A stretch of DNA of 49,635 nucleotides from CAZYVD01 sp964651045. GTDB taxonomy: Bacteria > Zhuqueibacterota > QNDG01 > DSAB01. The notes under the pieces are model-generated. The model had not been told where the DNA came from. It saw only the letters and a program-made list of their open reading frames with translations, and searched no databases. Both the position numbers and the translations under genes were made by a program. This document shows, in pieces, positions 15,854-23,823 of this stretch. The number at the start of each line of letters is the position of its first letter. Within the stretch, counting starts at the first letter, position 1. The stretch covers positions 1 to 49,635 of the forward strand of contig CAZYVD010000014.1 of the NCBI GenBank assembly GCA_964651045.1, in the 5' to 3' direction.

Positions 15854-16753
15854 CTATTTCAGATGTAGATTTTCTTCCAACTGCTGTTCTACCAAATGCA
15901 GAAAGTTTTTTGCCCAGGATGAGAGATACTTTTCTTTTCTTAGTATAATTCCATACTGGCTCTTTCCAAAATATTTGTCAACAGGAATGGTTTTTAATTT
16001 ATATGCTGTAGGATGATACAGTGCAATCTTTGGAATTATGGCAATACCAATTCCCATTTCTACATATCTTTTTATTGTTTCTGCGTTTGTTGCCTCCATT
16101 ACGATTTCGGTATCGAGATGTGTTTCCTCAAATACGCAGTCGAACTCCTTGCGTGTAACGAGTCCCTCTTCATAAGTTATCATTGGATATTGAGATATAT
16201 CGAGTAGAGTTATATGCTTCTTCTTTGCAAGAGGATGATTCATGTTGGTTATTAATACCCTTTCGAATGGTTTGAGTTTTATGCATCTTAAGTTTTGAGG
16301 AAGTGTTGTAACAGGAGCGAGCCCGAAATCTATTTCGCCCGAAAGTGCGAGTGAGACAATTTCGTTCCATCTTCTCTCAAGAATCGTTAATCTGATATGG
16401 GGATATTTCTCGGTATACTTTTTTATGATAGGCGGCAGATAGTTCATTATCATGAATGTTGTGGCTGCTATTGTGAGGACTCCATGCTGACTTCCCTTCA
16501 TATCTTCGAATGTAGATTTGAGAGAGTCGATTTGCTGGATGAGAGGGGAGATAAGATCAAATAGAAGTTTTCCATCAGAGGTAAGCTCTTTCCTGGGGCC
16601 GTATCTGTTGAACAGCTTTACACCTATCTCTTTTTCGAGCGATTTTATCTGCTGGCTTACTGCAGATTGGGTGACAGCCATTTTCTCTGCTGCTTTTGTC
16701 AAGCTGCCGTAACGGATGCTGTAATAAAAACCCTTCAGCTGTTGTAGTTCCAT
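15854..16753 (-). CDS. LysR-family transcriptional regulator
   Basis: A 299-residue LysR regulator. The N-terminal winged helix-turn-helix (about residues 3-60) has the family pattern G-S-L-T-K-A-A-E-K-M-x-V-T-Q-S-A-V-S-Q-Q followed by L-E-K-E-I-G. The rest is the two-lobed effector domain. I place the start at the ATG at 16753 because a TGAGGT ribosome site precedes it. An upstream in-frame TTG at 16768 would lie on that site. It converges on larA (24-bp gap) and diverges from the hydrogenase operon. The 343-bp divergent region holds a TCTATC-N11-GATAGA palindrome, the expected geometry of a LysR site, so the hydrogenase operon is the likely target. The effector is unknown. Confidence 0.92.
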   Translation of the reverse strand: MELQQLKGFYYSIRYGSLTKAAEKMAVTQSAVSQQIKSLEKEIGVKLFNRYGPRKELTSDGKLLFDLISPLIQQIDSLKSTFEDMKGSQHGVLTIAATTFMIMNYLPPIIKKYTEKYPHIRLTILERRWNEIVSLALSGEIDFGLAPVTTLPQNLRCIKLKPFERVLITNMNHPLAKKKHITLLDISQYPMITYEEGLVTRKEFDCVFEETHLDTEIVMEATNAETIKRYVEMGIGIAIIPKIALYHPTAYKLKTIPVDKYFGKSQYGIILRKEKYLSSWAKNFLHLVEQQLEENLHLK

Positions 16754-16937
16754 TTTTTTAAACCTCAAATATAATATAGTAACTTATATATCTTCAATTT
16801 AATCAATGGCTTCAATCATGTCAAGAAAAATGTTGAATCTTTTTCAATCATAAGTGAAATTAATTATTATTATAAATATTTTTTTCTTGATTTATAATAT
16901 CAATTATTGTAAGTTCTAATCAATATAAATCTATCAA

Positions 16938-16960
16938 TCTATCAGGGATACTTAGATAGA
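16938..16960. promoter_or_regulatory. LysR-type operator candidate
   Basis: TCTATC (16938-16943) and GATAGA (16955-16960) are perfect inverted arms separated by 11 bp, the spacing of the T-N11-A LysR box. A further direct copy of ATCTATC begins at about 16929, giving a repeated half-site. The element lies between lysR and the hydrogenase genes. Confidence 0.5.
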
Positions 16961-17015
16961 CTAATGATTGAAATAGAAAATCATGTTATTAAACAGAAGG
17001 ATTCAGGAAGTATAT

Positions 17016-17058
17016 AATGCTCAGTTCAGAGATACATTTGAATTGAGCATTTTTTTAT
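17016..17058 (+). terminator. leader terminator (attenuator) ahead of the hydrogenase operon
   Basis: AATGCTCAGTTC (17016-17027) pairs with GAATTGAGCATT (17040-17051), 12 bp with one G-T pair and a 12-nt loop, followed directly by a run of T. This is a textbook intrinsic terminator on the plus strand. It starts about 80 nt before, and ends about 40 nt before, the mvhG start codon. No plus-strand gene ends just upstream, since larA stops more than 1.1 kb away and the gene in between is antisense. It therefore probably acts on the operon's own leader. Confidence 0.75.
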
Positions 17059-17096
17059 TAGATTATTAGGCATAAACAAGTCAAGGAGAGAGGTAA

Positions 17097-18062
17097 ATGG
17101 CCAAACCAAAATTCGCAATTTACTGGGCTGGTAGCTGTGGTGGATGTGAGATCGCCTTTTTGGACATAAGAGAGAAGATACTGGATGTAGACAAGGCGGT
17201 TGATATTGTTTTTTGCCCCTGTATAATGGATACAAAATATAAAGATATTGAGGCCATGTCAGATGGAGAGATAGATGTGTGTCTCTTTAATGGTGTAATC
17301 CGAAATGAGGAAAATCTCCATCTTGCCGAACTGCTCAGAAAGAAATCAAAGATTCTTGTGGCCTATGGATCCTGTGCAACAGAGGGTTGTATTCCAGGAC
17401 TGGGAAATCTGACCAACAGCGATGAAATCAAAAAATATGTCTATGAGCAGTCGCCGTCGACTGTAAATCCTGAAAAAATATATCCACAGACTAAAACAAA
17501 GGTCAAGTCTGGAGAGTTGACGATCCCGGCTATGTTTAAATATGTTCGCACACTCGAGCAGGTTGTGGATGTTGATTATAAGATGCCGGGCTGTCCACCG
17601 GTTGCCGAGCAGATATGGGCAGTCATTGAGGTAATTCTTTCAGGCAAATTACCTCCAAAGGGATCGGTAGTGGGTATTAATCCAAAGACTGTTTGTGATG
17701 AATGTGACAGGACAAAGGACGAGAAGAGGGTTAAAAAGTTTGTACGTCCCCATCTTGTTGATCCAAAGGAGATCGATCCTGAGAGATGTCTTCTTGAGCA
17801 GGGGATCATATGTAATGGTCCTGCCACAAGAGCAGGGTGCGGCGCCCTCTGTCCTCAGGTCAATCTTGGATGCAGGGGGTGTTATGGACCTGCGGAGGGC
17901 ATTGAGGATATGGGAGGAAAACTGGCTGGAGCAATAGCATCGATAATCGACAGTGACGACCCGGAAGAAATAGAAAAGATAGTCGATCAGATTGTCGATC
18001 CTGTTGGAACATTTTATAGATTTAACCTACCAAGTTCACTTTTAGGGAGAAAGGTTGAATGA
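17097..18062 (+). CDS. mvhG: [NiFe] hydrogenase small subunit, group 3c (MvhG-like)
   Basis: A 321-residue cytoplasmic small subunit with no Tat signal, as in the F420-nonreducing MvhG branch. The N-terminal C-G-G-C-E motif (C14, C17) and later cysteines in Y-G-S-C-A-x-x-G-C and M-P-G-C-P-P bind the cluster next to the active site. The C-terminal C-G-A-L-C-P...G-C-R-G-C-Y-G-P region (about residues 240-270) binds the other clusters. In methanogens MvhG passes electrons from H2 through MvhD to HdrA. Here MvhD and HdrABC lie 6-10 kb downstream in the same block. A GGAGAGAGG ribosome site precedes the ATG. Its stop overlaps the start of the large subunit by ATGA. Confidence 0.93.
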   Translation: MAKPKFAIYWAGSCGGCEIAFLDIREKILDVDKAVDIVFCPCIMDTKYKDIEAMSDGEIDVCLFNGVIRNEENLHLAELLRKKSKILVAYGSCATEGCIPGLGNLTNSDEIKKYVYEQSPSTVNPEKIYPQTKTKVKSGELTIPAMFKYVRTLEQVVDVDYKMPGCPPVAEQIWAVIEVILSGKLPPKGSVVGINPKTVCDECDRTKDEKRVKKFVRPHLVDPKEIDPERCLLEQGIICNGPATRAGCGALCPQVNLGCRGCYGPAEGIEDMGGKLAGAIASIIDSDDPEEIEKIVDQIVDPVGTFYRFNLPSSLLGRKVE

Positions 18063-19519
18063 AGAAGGTAACAATAGATCCAATTACACGACTCGAAGGT
18101 CATGGAAAGATCGAGATTTTTTTAGATGATAAGGGTAATGTTGATGATGCATATCTTCAGATTCCTGAACTAAGGGGGTTTGAAAAATTCTGCCAGGGAC
18201 GACCAGTCGAAGAGATGCCCCGAATAACATCCAGGATTTGTGGAGTCTGTCCAGAGGCTCATCTCATGGCCTCTGCCAAGACATGCGATGCAGTATATCA
18301 TATAGACATACCCCGCACTGCAAAGCTGCTGCGCGAACTGCTCTATATGATTTTTTATGTAACAGATCACACAACCCATTTTTATGCACTGGCAGGTCCT
18401 GATTTTGTTGTTGGACCTGGTGCCCCAAAAGAGCAGAGGAACATACTTGGAATTGTTCATAAAGTGGGTGTTGAAATAGGCGGAAAGGTAATAGGAATCA
18501 GGGGCACGTGTCATGAACTCATTAAAAAGATAGGCGGAAAGTCGGTACATCCTGTTGGTGCTGTTCCAGGAGGCATGAGCAAGGGCATGACAAAAGAGCT
18601 GCAGAAGGAGGTTCTTGAGGCTGGCAAAGAGGCTGTTGAATTTGGTAAGTTTACAATTCAATTATTTAATGATATTGTCCTTAAAAACAAAGAATATGTT
18701 GATCTCATATTGAGCGATACATTTACACACAACACATATAACATGGGTCTGGTGGATGAGAACAATCATGTAAACTTCTATGATGGTGATATTCGTGTTG
18801 TAGGGCCTGATGGAAAAGAGTTTGTAAAGTTCAAGCCAGAAGATTATCTTAATCATATTGAAGAGCATGTAGAACCGTGGTCGTATCTCAAGTTCCCCTT
18901 TCTAAAAAAGATAGGATGGAAGGGATTTGTGGACGGCCCAGACAGCGGTGTATATAAGGCCACGCCTCTTTCAAGATTGAATGCATCGGATGGCATGGCA
19001 ACCCCGCTGGCAAATGAAGAACATGATCGAATGTATAAAACACTCGGAGGAAAACCTGTTCAGCAGACTCTGGCAACTCATTGGGCAAGAATAATTGAGC
19101 TTCTCTATGCTGCAGAAAGATGGGTAGAACTTGCAAGCGATCCCGACATTACAGGTCCTGATTATAGAAAAGTTCCTACTGAAACACCAGATGAAGGTGT
19201 TGGTGTTGTTGAGGCTCCACGAGGAACACTATATCATCACTATAAAACAGATGAAAATGGAATAATTAAAGAAGCAAATCTCATTGTGGGAACTACCAAT
19301 AATAATGCTCCAATCAATATGTCGGTAAAGAAGGCCGCACAGGGATTGATAAAGAATGGTAAGATAGATGATACAATTCTTAACATGGTAGAGATGGCAT
19401 TTCGTGCATATGATCCCTGTTATGGATGTGCAACTCATACTCTTCCAGGCCAGATGCCGCTGATTGTAAAGATTTATGACTATAAAAGGGAACTTATCAA
19501 GGAGCTAAGAAGAGATTAG
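18059..19519 (+). CDS. mvhA: [NiFe] hydrogenase large subunit, group 3c (MvhA-like)
   Basis: A 486-residue catalytic subunit. The L1 motif R-I-C-G-V-C-P-E-A-H gives C61 and C64. The L2 motif D-P-C-Y-G-C-A-T-H gives C454 and C457, so all four nickel-iron ligands are present. It oxidises or evolves H2 in the cytoplasm. About 26 residues follow H460. Whether this tail is removed during maturation cannot be told from the sequence, and no maturation protease or hyp genes are in the window. It overlaps mvhG by 4 bp and is followed 12 bp later by acetate kinase. Together with HdrABC-MvhD it should form an Mvh-Hdr type complex that couples H2 to ferredoxin and a second acceptor (inference). Confidence 0.93.
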   Translation: MKKVTIDPITRLEGHGKIEIFLDDKGNVDDAYLQIPELRGFEKFCQGRPVEEMPRITSRICGVCPEAHLMASAKTCDAVYHIDIPRTAKLLRELLYMIFYVTDHTTHFYALAGPDFVVGPGAPKEQRNILGIVHKVGVEIGGKVIGIRGTCHELIKKIGGKSVHPVGAVPGGMSKGMTKELQKEVLEAGKEAVEFGKFTIQLFNDIVLKNKEYVDLILSDTFTHNTYNMGLVDENNHVNFYDGDIRVVGPDGKEFVKFKPEDYLNHIEEHVEPWSYLKFPFLKKIGWKGFVDGPDSGVYKATPLSRLNASDGMATPLANEEHDRMYKTLGGKPVQQTLATHWARIIELLYAAERWVELASDPDITGPDYRKVPTETPDEGVGVVEAPRGTLYHHYKTDENGIIKEANLIVGTTNNNAPINMSVKKAAQGLIKNGKIDDTILNMVEMAFRAYDPCYGCATHTLPGQMPLIVKIYDYKRELIKELRRD

Positions 19520-19531
19520 TAATAGTTGACC

Positions 19532-20935
19532 ATGAATATACTCGTCTTAAATTGTGGGAGTTCGTCGGTCAAGTTTCAACTGATCGACATGAAAGGGGAG
19601 GAGGTAATAGCAAAGGGCCAGGTGGAAAAGATCGGCTCGAGTGATGCAATAATAACCTACAGACCAAGGAACAAAAACAGGCTGCGGGAGATACGAGAAG
19701 TCATAAATCACGATACTGCCTTAGAGATAGTTCTTTCTCTTCTTCTCCATCCACAGCACGGTGTGATAAAAGAGAAGGAGCAGATAGATGGCATCGGACA
19801 TAGAGTAGTTCATGGTGGTGAGGAGTTCTCAGATTCTGTTTTGATAACAGAGAAGGTAAAGTCTGCGATACAGAGATGCGTTCAGTTTGCACCATTGCAC
19901 AATCCGCACAATTTGAGTGGAATAAAGGCATGCGAAAAGCTGCTGCCAGGCATACCACAGGTTGCGGTGTTTGATACTGCATTCCATCAGACGATTCCTC
20001 CCAAGGCTTATATTTATGGTCTACCATTTGCCTTATATAAGAAACTCGGAATAAGACGGTATGGATTTCATGGAACTTCACACAAATATGTAGCAGAACA
20101 GGCGGCTGAGATTCTTGAAAAACCGCTGGAGAAATTGAAGATTATTACATGCCATCTTGGCAATGGTGCGAGCATCACAGCAATCGATAAGGGATTTTCA
20201 GTTGATACGACAATGGGATTTACACCACTCGAAGGGCTTGTAATGGGAACCAGATGTGGAGATATAGATCCTGCACTCGTTCCATATATAATGGATAGAG
20301 AGAAGCTCTCCACAAGAGAGATAGAAACAATAATGAATAAAAACAGCGGTATGCTTGGGCTGACAGAGACCTCAAACGATATGAGGGAGATAGAGGCAGA
20401 AGCGTCGAGAGGAAGTCAGCAGCATAAATTGGCTCTCGAAGTTTACTGCTATCGTCTGAGGAAATATATTGGGGCATACATGGCTGTACTCGGTGGCGTT
20501 GATTGTATTGTTTTTACTGGAGGCATAGGAGAGAAGTCCTACTATGTAAGGGAGAGAGCACTGAGTGGTCTCGATGGGCTCAGGATCAAGATCGATCCCT
20601 ACAAAAACAAGAAGAATGAGACTGACATAGGAACAGGAAAGGTCAGAATTTTGGTGATTCCAACCAATGAGGAACTTGCAATTGCAAGGGACACAAGGGA
20701 TATTCTCAAATCCATGCCTGAAGTGCATAAGGATGTGGAGACAGAGGAGTTAATAACAAAGGAGCTTACCCTCCTGACAGAAGAGGAAAAGGCAAAGCTC
20801 GTTCTGCTGTGGGCAGAGAATCCAGCAATGCCTGTAGTAGACCTGACAAAGAAGCTCAATAAGAGGATAGGTAAGAAGATACATGTGCAGTCGGTAAAGA
20901 GAGAGCTGGAGATATTGGGACTGTCAAAAAATTAA
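19532..20935 (+). CDS. ackA: acetate kinase with an extra C-terminal helix-turn-helix-like domain
   Basis: Residues 1 to about 390 form a complete acetate kinase: L-N-C-G-S-S-S-V-K-F at the start, G-H-R-V-V-H-G-G, P-L-H-N-P-H-N, F-D-T-A-F-H, Y-G-F-H-G-T-S-H, H-L-G-N-G-A-S and G-T-R-C-G-D-I-D-P. It makes ATP from acetyl phosphate. Standard enzymes are near 400 residues. This one has about 77 more. The tail has the pattern of a helix-turn-helix: L-T-E-E-E-K-A-K-L, N-P-A-M, then V-x-S-V-K-R-E-L-E-I-L-G-L, as seen in transposase-type and winged HTH modules. I start at the ATG at 19532 rather than the TTG at 19526. It sits inside the hydrogenase/Hdr block. No true phosphotransacetylase is in the window. 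Confidence 0.93.
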   Translation: MNILVLNCGSSSVKFQLIDMKGEEVIAKGQVEKIGSSDAIITYRPRNKNRLREIREVINHDTALEIVLSLLLHPQHGVIKEKEQIDGIGHRVVHGGEEFSDSVLITEKVKSAIQRCVQFAPLHNPHNLSGIKACEKLLPGIPQVAVFDTAFHQTIPPKAYIYGLPFALYKKLGIRRYGFHGTSHKYVAEQAAEILEKPLEKLKIITCHLGNGASITAIDKGFSVDTTMGFTPLEGLVMGTRCGDIDPALVPYIMDREKLSTREIETIMNKNSGMLGLTETSNDMREIEAEASRGSQQHKLALEVYCYRLRKYIGAYMAVLGGVDCIVFTGGIGEKSYYVRERALSGLDGLRIKIDPYKNKKNETDIGTGKVRILVIPTNEELAIARDTRDILKSMPEVHKDVETEELITKELTLLTEEEKAKLVLLWAENPAMPVVDLTKKLNKRIGKKIHVQSVKRELEILGLSKN

Positions 20936-20952
20936 ATTGAGGAAACAATAGA

Positions 20953-21450
20953 TTGGTCAAGATAGATAAAGAAGAAGCTGGCTGGATAGTAGCGATTAGC
21001 TGGCTCAGTGCTCTCGAGGAGGCTGCAAGAGATTTTCATGGTACAAGACCAAGGATCTTTTGTGAAAGGGCTTATGAACATTCAGTGCAGCATTTCATAC
21101 ATCGACTTGGTGATGAGTATGGTATACATGTGGCAAAGGCAGATTCAATCAGGAAAGCGGTTGAAAACTATATTGAGATCGGTGTTGCTGGTGGAGTGTT
21201 CCGCGATGCGAGTGATTTTAATCTTGAAGAGCTTAATCCTTTTCATTTGGAAATTACAGTTCATGATTGTAAATATTTAAAGAGCTGCAGGTCACTAATC
21301 GATCACGGATTCTCGATAAGGGACCTGACTTGTGCCAGAATAGGATGTTTCAGGGCGGCGGTGAAGGCCATAGCAAATATCGATTGTGATTATCAGGTTC
21401 AGGCCTTCGACATCGAAGGTGACTGCAAGGGATACATCGAGCGGTTGTAA
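20953..21450 (+). CDS. cysteine-rich protein, faintly V4R-like
   Basis: A 165-residue protein with a TTG start, supported by GAGGA 9 nt upstream. I do not recognise it firmly. The N-terminal half is helical. The C-terminal half has a cysteine pattern: H-D-C-K-Y-x-x-x-C near residues 100-107, T-C-A-R-I-G-C-F near 130, then a C-D-Y-Q-V-Q-A-F-D-I-E-G-D-C run. The last part resembles the end of V4R/4-vinyl-reductase domains, which bind small hydrophobic ligands. With no CxxC clusters it is unlikely to hold 4Fe-4S clusters, though a metal or 2Fe-2S is possible. Its stop is 2 bp before the HEAT-repeat gene, and both sit between the hydrogenase genes and hdrCBA, so a role in assembly or sensing is a guess. 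Confidence 0.6.
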   Translation: MVKIDKEEAGWIVAISWLSALEEAARDFHGTRPRIFCERAYEHSVQHFIHRLGDEYGIHVAKADSIRKAVENYIEIGVAGGVFRDASDFNLEELNPFHLEITVHDCKYLKSCRSLIDHGFSIRDLTCARIGCFRAAVKAIANIDCDYQVQAFDIEGDCKGYIERL

Positions 21451-21452
21451 TC

Positions 21453-23285
21453 ATGGGAAGAGGAGAGAAAACAATCGAAAAATTGATTCAAATGGTTAGA
21501 GATGGGGATGATCCCGGTGAGAGGAGAGAAGCAGTCATAGAGCTCGGGTATAAAAAGAGCAGAGAGGGCTATGAAGTTCTCGTAGAGCAGCTCGATGATC
21601 CTGCACCGAGCATAAGGCATGCAGCAGTGATTTCTCTCGGAAGGCTTGGAGATGTCGGGGCAATCGAGGAACTTGTAAAACCAAAAATCTTCAAGTCGCC
21701 AGTCACGAACATAAGATGGGCAGCTGTTAGTGCCTTGGGAAAGCTCGGAGATTACAGAGTAATTGATCATCTAATAAAGGCAGTGGATGATCATGAGTGG
21801 ATCGTGAGGAATCAGGCTATAACAGAGATAAAGGGAAAGATCCAGGAGATAATCGAATGGGGAGATATACGATGTTTGCGGATTCTTCTCAGATTGTTGT
21901 CTCTCGATAACAGTGAAATTGTAGAACTTGCCATCGAAGGATTATGTGGTCTTGGGATAGAATCTATCGATATGTTAATAGAAGCCCTTAAAAATCCATC
22001 TCCTTTATTGAGAAAGAATGTGGCAAAGACTCTCGGCAGAATGAAAGCCGAAAAGGCGGTATTCGCACTTATCGAACTTACCGAAGATCCTGATTGGAAG
22101 GTCAGGAGCAGCGCTGTTGAAGCACTTGGAAGCATAGGAAACAAGAGGGCAGTAGAACCAATAGTTCGGTGTTTGAGCGACAACGTTGAGAGGGTCCAGC
22201 AACAGGCCATGAGGTCTCTGTTGCGTTTTGGAAAGTTGAGTACAGAGCCACTGTTAAATGCACTCTTGTATGAAAAAGATAAATTCAATCTGAGGGCAAT
22301 TATCCTGACTCTTGGTGAATTACAAGACCTCAAGGCAGTGCCCTCATTGATCAATAATTTAAGAAGCAGCTATTTTGTTATTAGGATGGCTGCAGTAAAG
22401 GCATTGATCAAATTTGGTCCACAGATAAAGGATAGTCTTATCCCGAACCTCTCTTTCAATCAGTCTGATATTAAGCAGCTTCTCAGTGATGCAGATAATA
22501 GAGATAATCCTTATTTTCAAATAAGAGCCATTAAGGCCTTAGGAGGACTCGAGGATCACAGGGCGGTTGGTCTTCTTAAGCGGCTGGTTGAGGAGGGCAG
22601 TCCAGAGGTTCAGGATGGTGCAATAAGTAGTTTGATACAGATTGGCTGCGCTGCATGGGGAAGATGCTGCACTCTCATGGTGCTGAGTCAGATAGGTGAT
22701 GAATCCGTAATTCCTTATATAATAAAGTCTCTGAAAGATGATTCAGACAATGTACGGCTTGAAGCAGTCAGGGCCCTGGCAAGGATTGGCGGCAGCCATG
22801 CAATTAAACCATTGATAGAGACCGTGCGTAGAGATCGAGATCCATATATAAGATATGAGGCAATAAGACTGTTGCGCAGAATAGGTGTTGGTTATGATGA
22901 AGTTTTAGATCTTGCTCTCTCCGCCCTTTATGACGACTCAAGAAACGTACGCTCTCAGGCTGCAAGACTTTTAGGTAATTTTCACAACGAACGTTCGATC
23001 CGTCCACTGTTAAAGGCAACCGCAGATCCGCACTGGAGTGTGAGGGAGAGTGCAGAGTGCAGCCTCCTTAATTTTGGGCAGAGGGCAGTACCGCAGTTGA
23101 TAAGGGCATTAAATGAAAAATCGTGGACAACAAGATTTCGAGCAGCAAGACTTCTAGGTGAGATTGGAGATAAGAGAGCGATAGGACCACTGGAGCTCCT
23201 TTTGAAAAAAAAGGGAGAGAGAAACAAGGTTCGAGAGGTAGTTCGTGAGTCTTTAAATAGACTTTATGGTAGTGCCGCAGCATAA
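21453..23285 (+). CDS. HEAT-repeat protein
   Basis: A 610-residue protein built almost wholly from HEAT/PBS-lyase-like repeats of about 31 residues. A typical unit reads D-x-x-x-x-V-R-x-x-A-x-x-A-L-x-x-I-G, then a charged helix with A-V-x-P-L-I. Around 16-18 units can be seen, with a more divergent central region (about 330-375 and a C-A-x-W-G-R-C-C segment near 400). Such solenoids are protein-binding scaffolds and have no catalytic site. Its place directly before hdrC, with 16 bp between them, suggests it helps to assemble the Hdr-hydrogenase complex, or tethers partners in it. That is inference. Nothing indicates secretion. Confidence 0.88.
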   Translation: MGRGEKTIEKLIQMVRDGDDPGERREAVIELGYKKSREGYEVLVEQLDDPAPSIRHAAVISLGRLGDVGAIEELVKPKIFKSPVTNIRWAAVSALGKLGDYRVIDHLIKAVDDHEWIVRNQAITEIKGKIQEIIEWGDIRCLRILLRLLSLDNSEIVELAIEGLCGLGIESIDMLIEALKNPSPLLRKNVAKTLGRMKAEKAVFALIELTEDPDWKVRSSAVEALGSIGNKRAVEPIVRCLSDNVERVQQQAMRSLLRFGKLSTEPLLNALLYEKDKFNLRAIILTLGELQDLKAVPSLINNLRSSYFVIRMAAVKALIKFGPQIKDSLIPNLSFNQSDIKQLLSDADNRDNPYFQIRAIKALGGLEDHRAVGLLKRLVEEGSPEVQDGAISSLIQIGCAAWGRCCTLMVLSQIGDESVIPYIIKSLKDDSDNVRLEAVRALARIGGSHAIKPLIETVRRDRDPYIRYEAIRLLRRIGVGYDEVLDLALSALYDDSRNVRSQAARLLGNFHNERSIRPLLKATADPHWSVRESAECSLLNFGQRAVPQLIRALNEKSWTTRFRAARLLGEIGDKRAIGPLELLLKKKGERNKVREVVRESLNRLYGSAAA

Positions 23286-23301
23286 TTTTTCGGAGTAGGC
23301 G

Positions 23302-23709
23302 ATGAGAATAAAATTAAAACGTGGTGAGAAAGAAAAGAGATTTATTGATAGGGTAAACGAGCTTTCCGGGGAAAATGTATATAGCTGTTATCAATGTGGA
23401 CGTTGTTCTGCAGGATGTCCTTTTGCCTTTGAGATGGATATTCTTCCAAACCAGATGATAAGGCTGGTTCAGATCGGTCAGGAAGAGGAGCTAATGGGTT
23501 CAAAGGCACTGTTTCTTTGTGCATCATGTTTTACCTGTCAGGCTCGATGTCCTAAGGGAATAAATATTGCAAATGTGGCCGAGGCGGTACGCCACCTCAT
23601 CGAACCAAAGGGCAAAGATTATTTTGGACCAAACGAGGTTCCTGTAGAATTGGCCGATGAACTTCCTCAACAGGTTCTTGTTGCCGTGTATCGGAAGTTC
23701 AGCAAATAA
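23302..23709 (+). CDS. hdrC: heterodisulfide reductase subunit C-like iron-sulfur protein
   Basis: A 135-residue protein with two 4Fe-4S motifs: C29, C32, C35, C39-P and C73, C76, C79, C83-P. This is the length and layout of HdrC, which carries electrons from HdrA to HdrB. The region around C-Y-Q-C-G-R-C and C-A-S-C-F-T-C matches the family closely. A CGGAG site lies about 7 nt ahead of the ATG. The next gene is hdrB after a 114-bp gap in which I see no gene and no clear promoter. hdrA follows, so the complete HdrCBA set is present. Confidence 0.92.
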   Translation: MRIKLKRGEKEKRFIDRVNELSGENVYSCYQCGRCSAGCPFAFEMDILPNQMIRLVQIGQEEELMGSKALFLCASCFTCQARCPKGINIANVAEAVRHLIEPKGKDYFGPNEVPVELADELPQQVLVAVYRKFSK

Positions 23710-23823
23710 TCGTGGTTATGGGCCGCAGGCAATGGAGAGATAAGAAGTGATAGAAGTTTACACGACTCCTTATATTTGGCCTGTAGCTTTTGTCGTATAG
23801 GAAAAAAATAGGAAGAAGCTATA

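Larger units (their letters stand above)
16754..17096. other. divergent regulatory region between lysR and the hydrogenase operon
   Basis: No gene. Besides the operator-like palindrome and the leader terminator listed separately, it is very AT-rich. It includes TATAAT at 16893-16898 and short inverted repeats at 16833-16847 (TTGAA-N5-TTCAA) and 16842-16859. Promoters for both directions must lie here, but I cannot pick them out with confidence. Confidence 0.5.

Noticed and set aside
16754..17096. Known riboswitch in the hydrogenase leader
   Set aside because: Only the terminator stem is clear; I could not recognise a conserved aptamer.
21453..23285. DNA-level tandem repeat array
   Set aside because: The repeats exist at protein level (HEAT) and the DNA copies are too diverged to be a nucleotide repeat.
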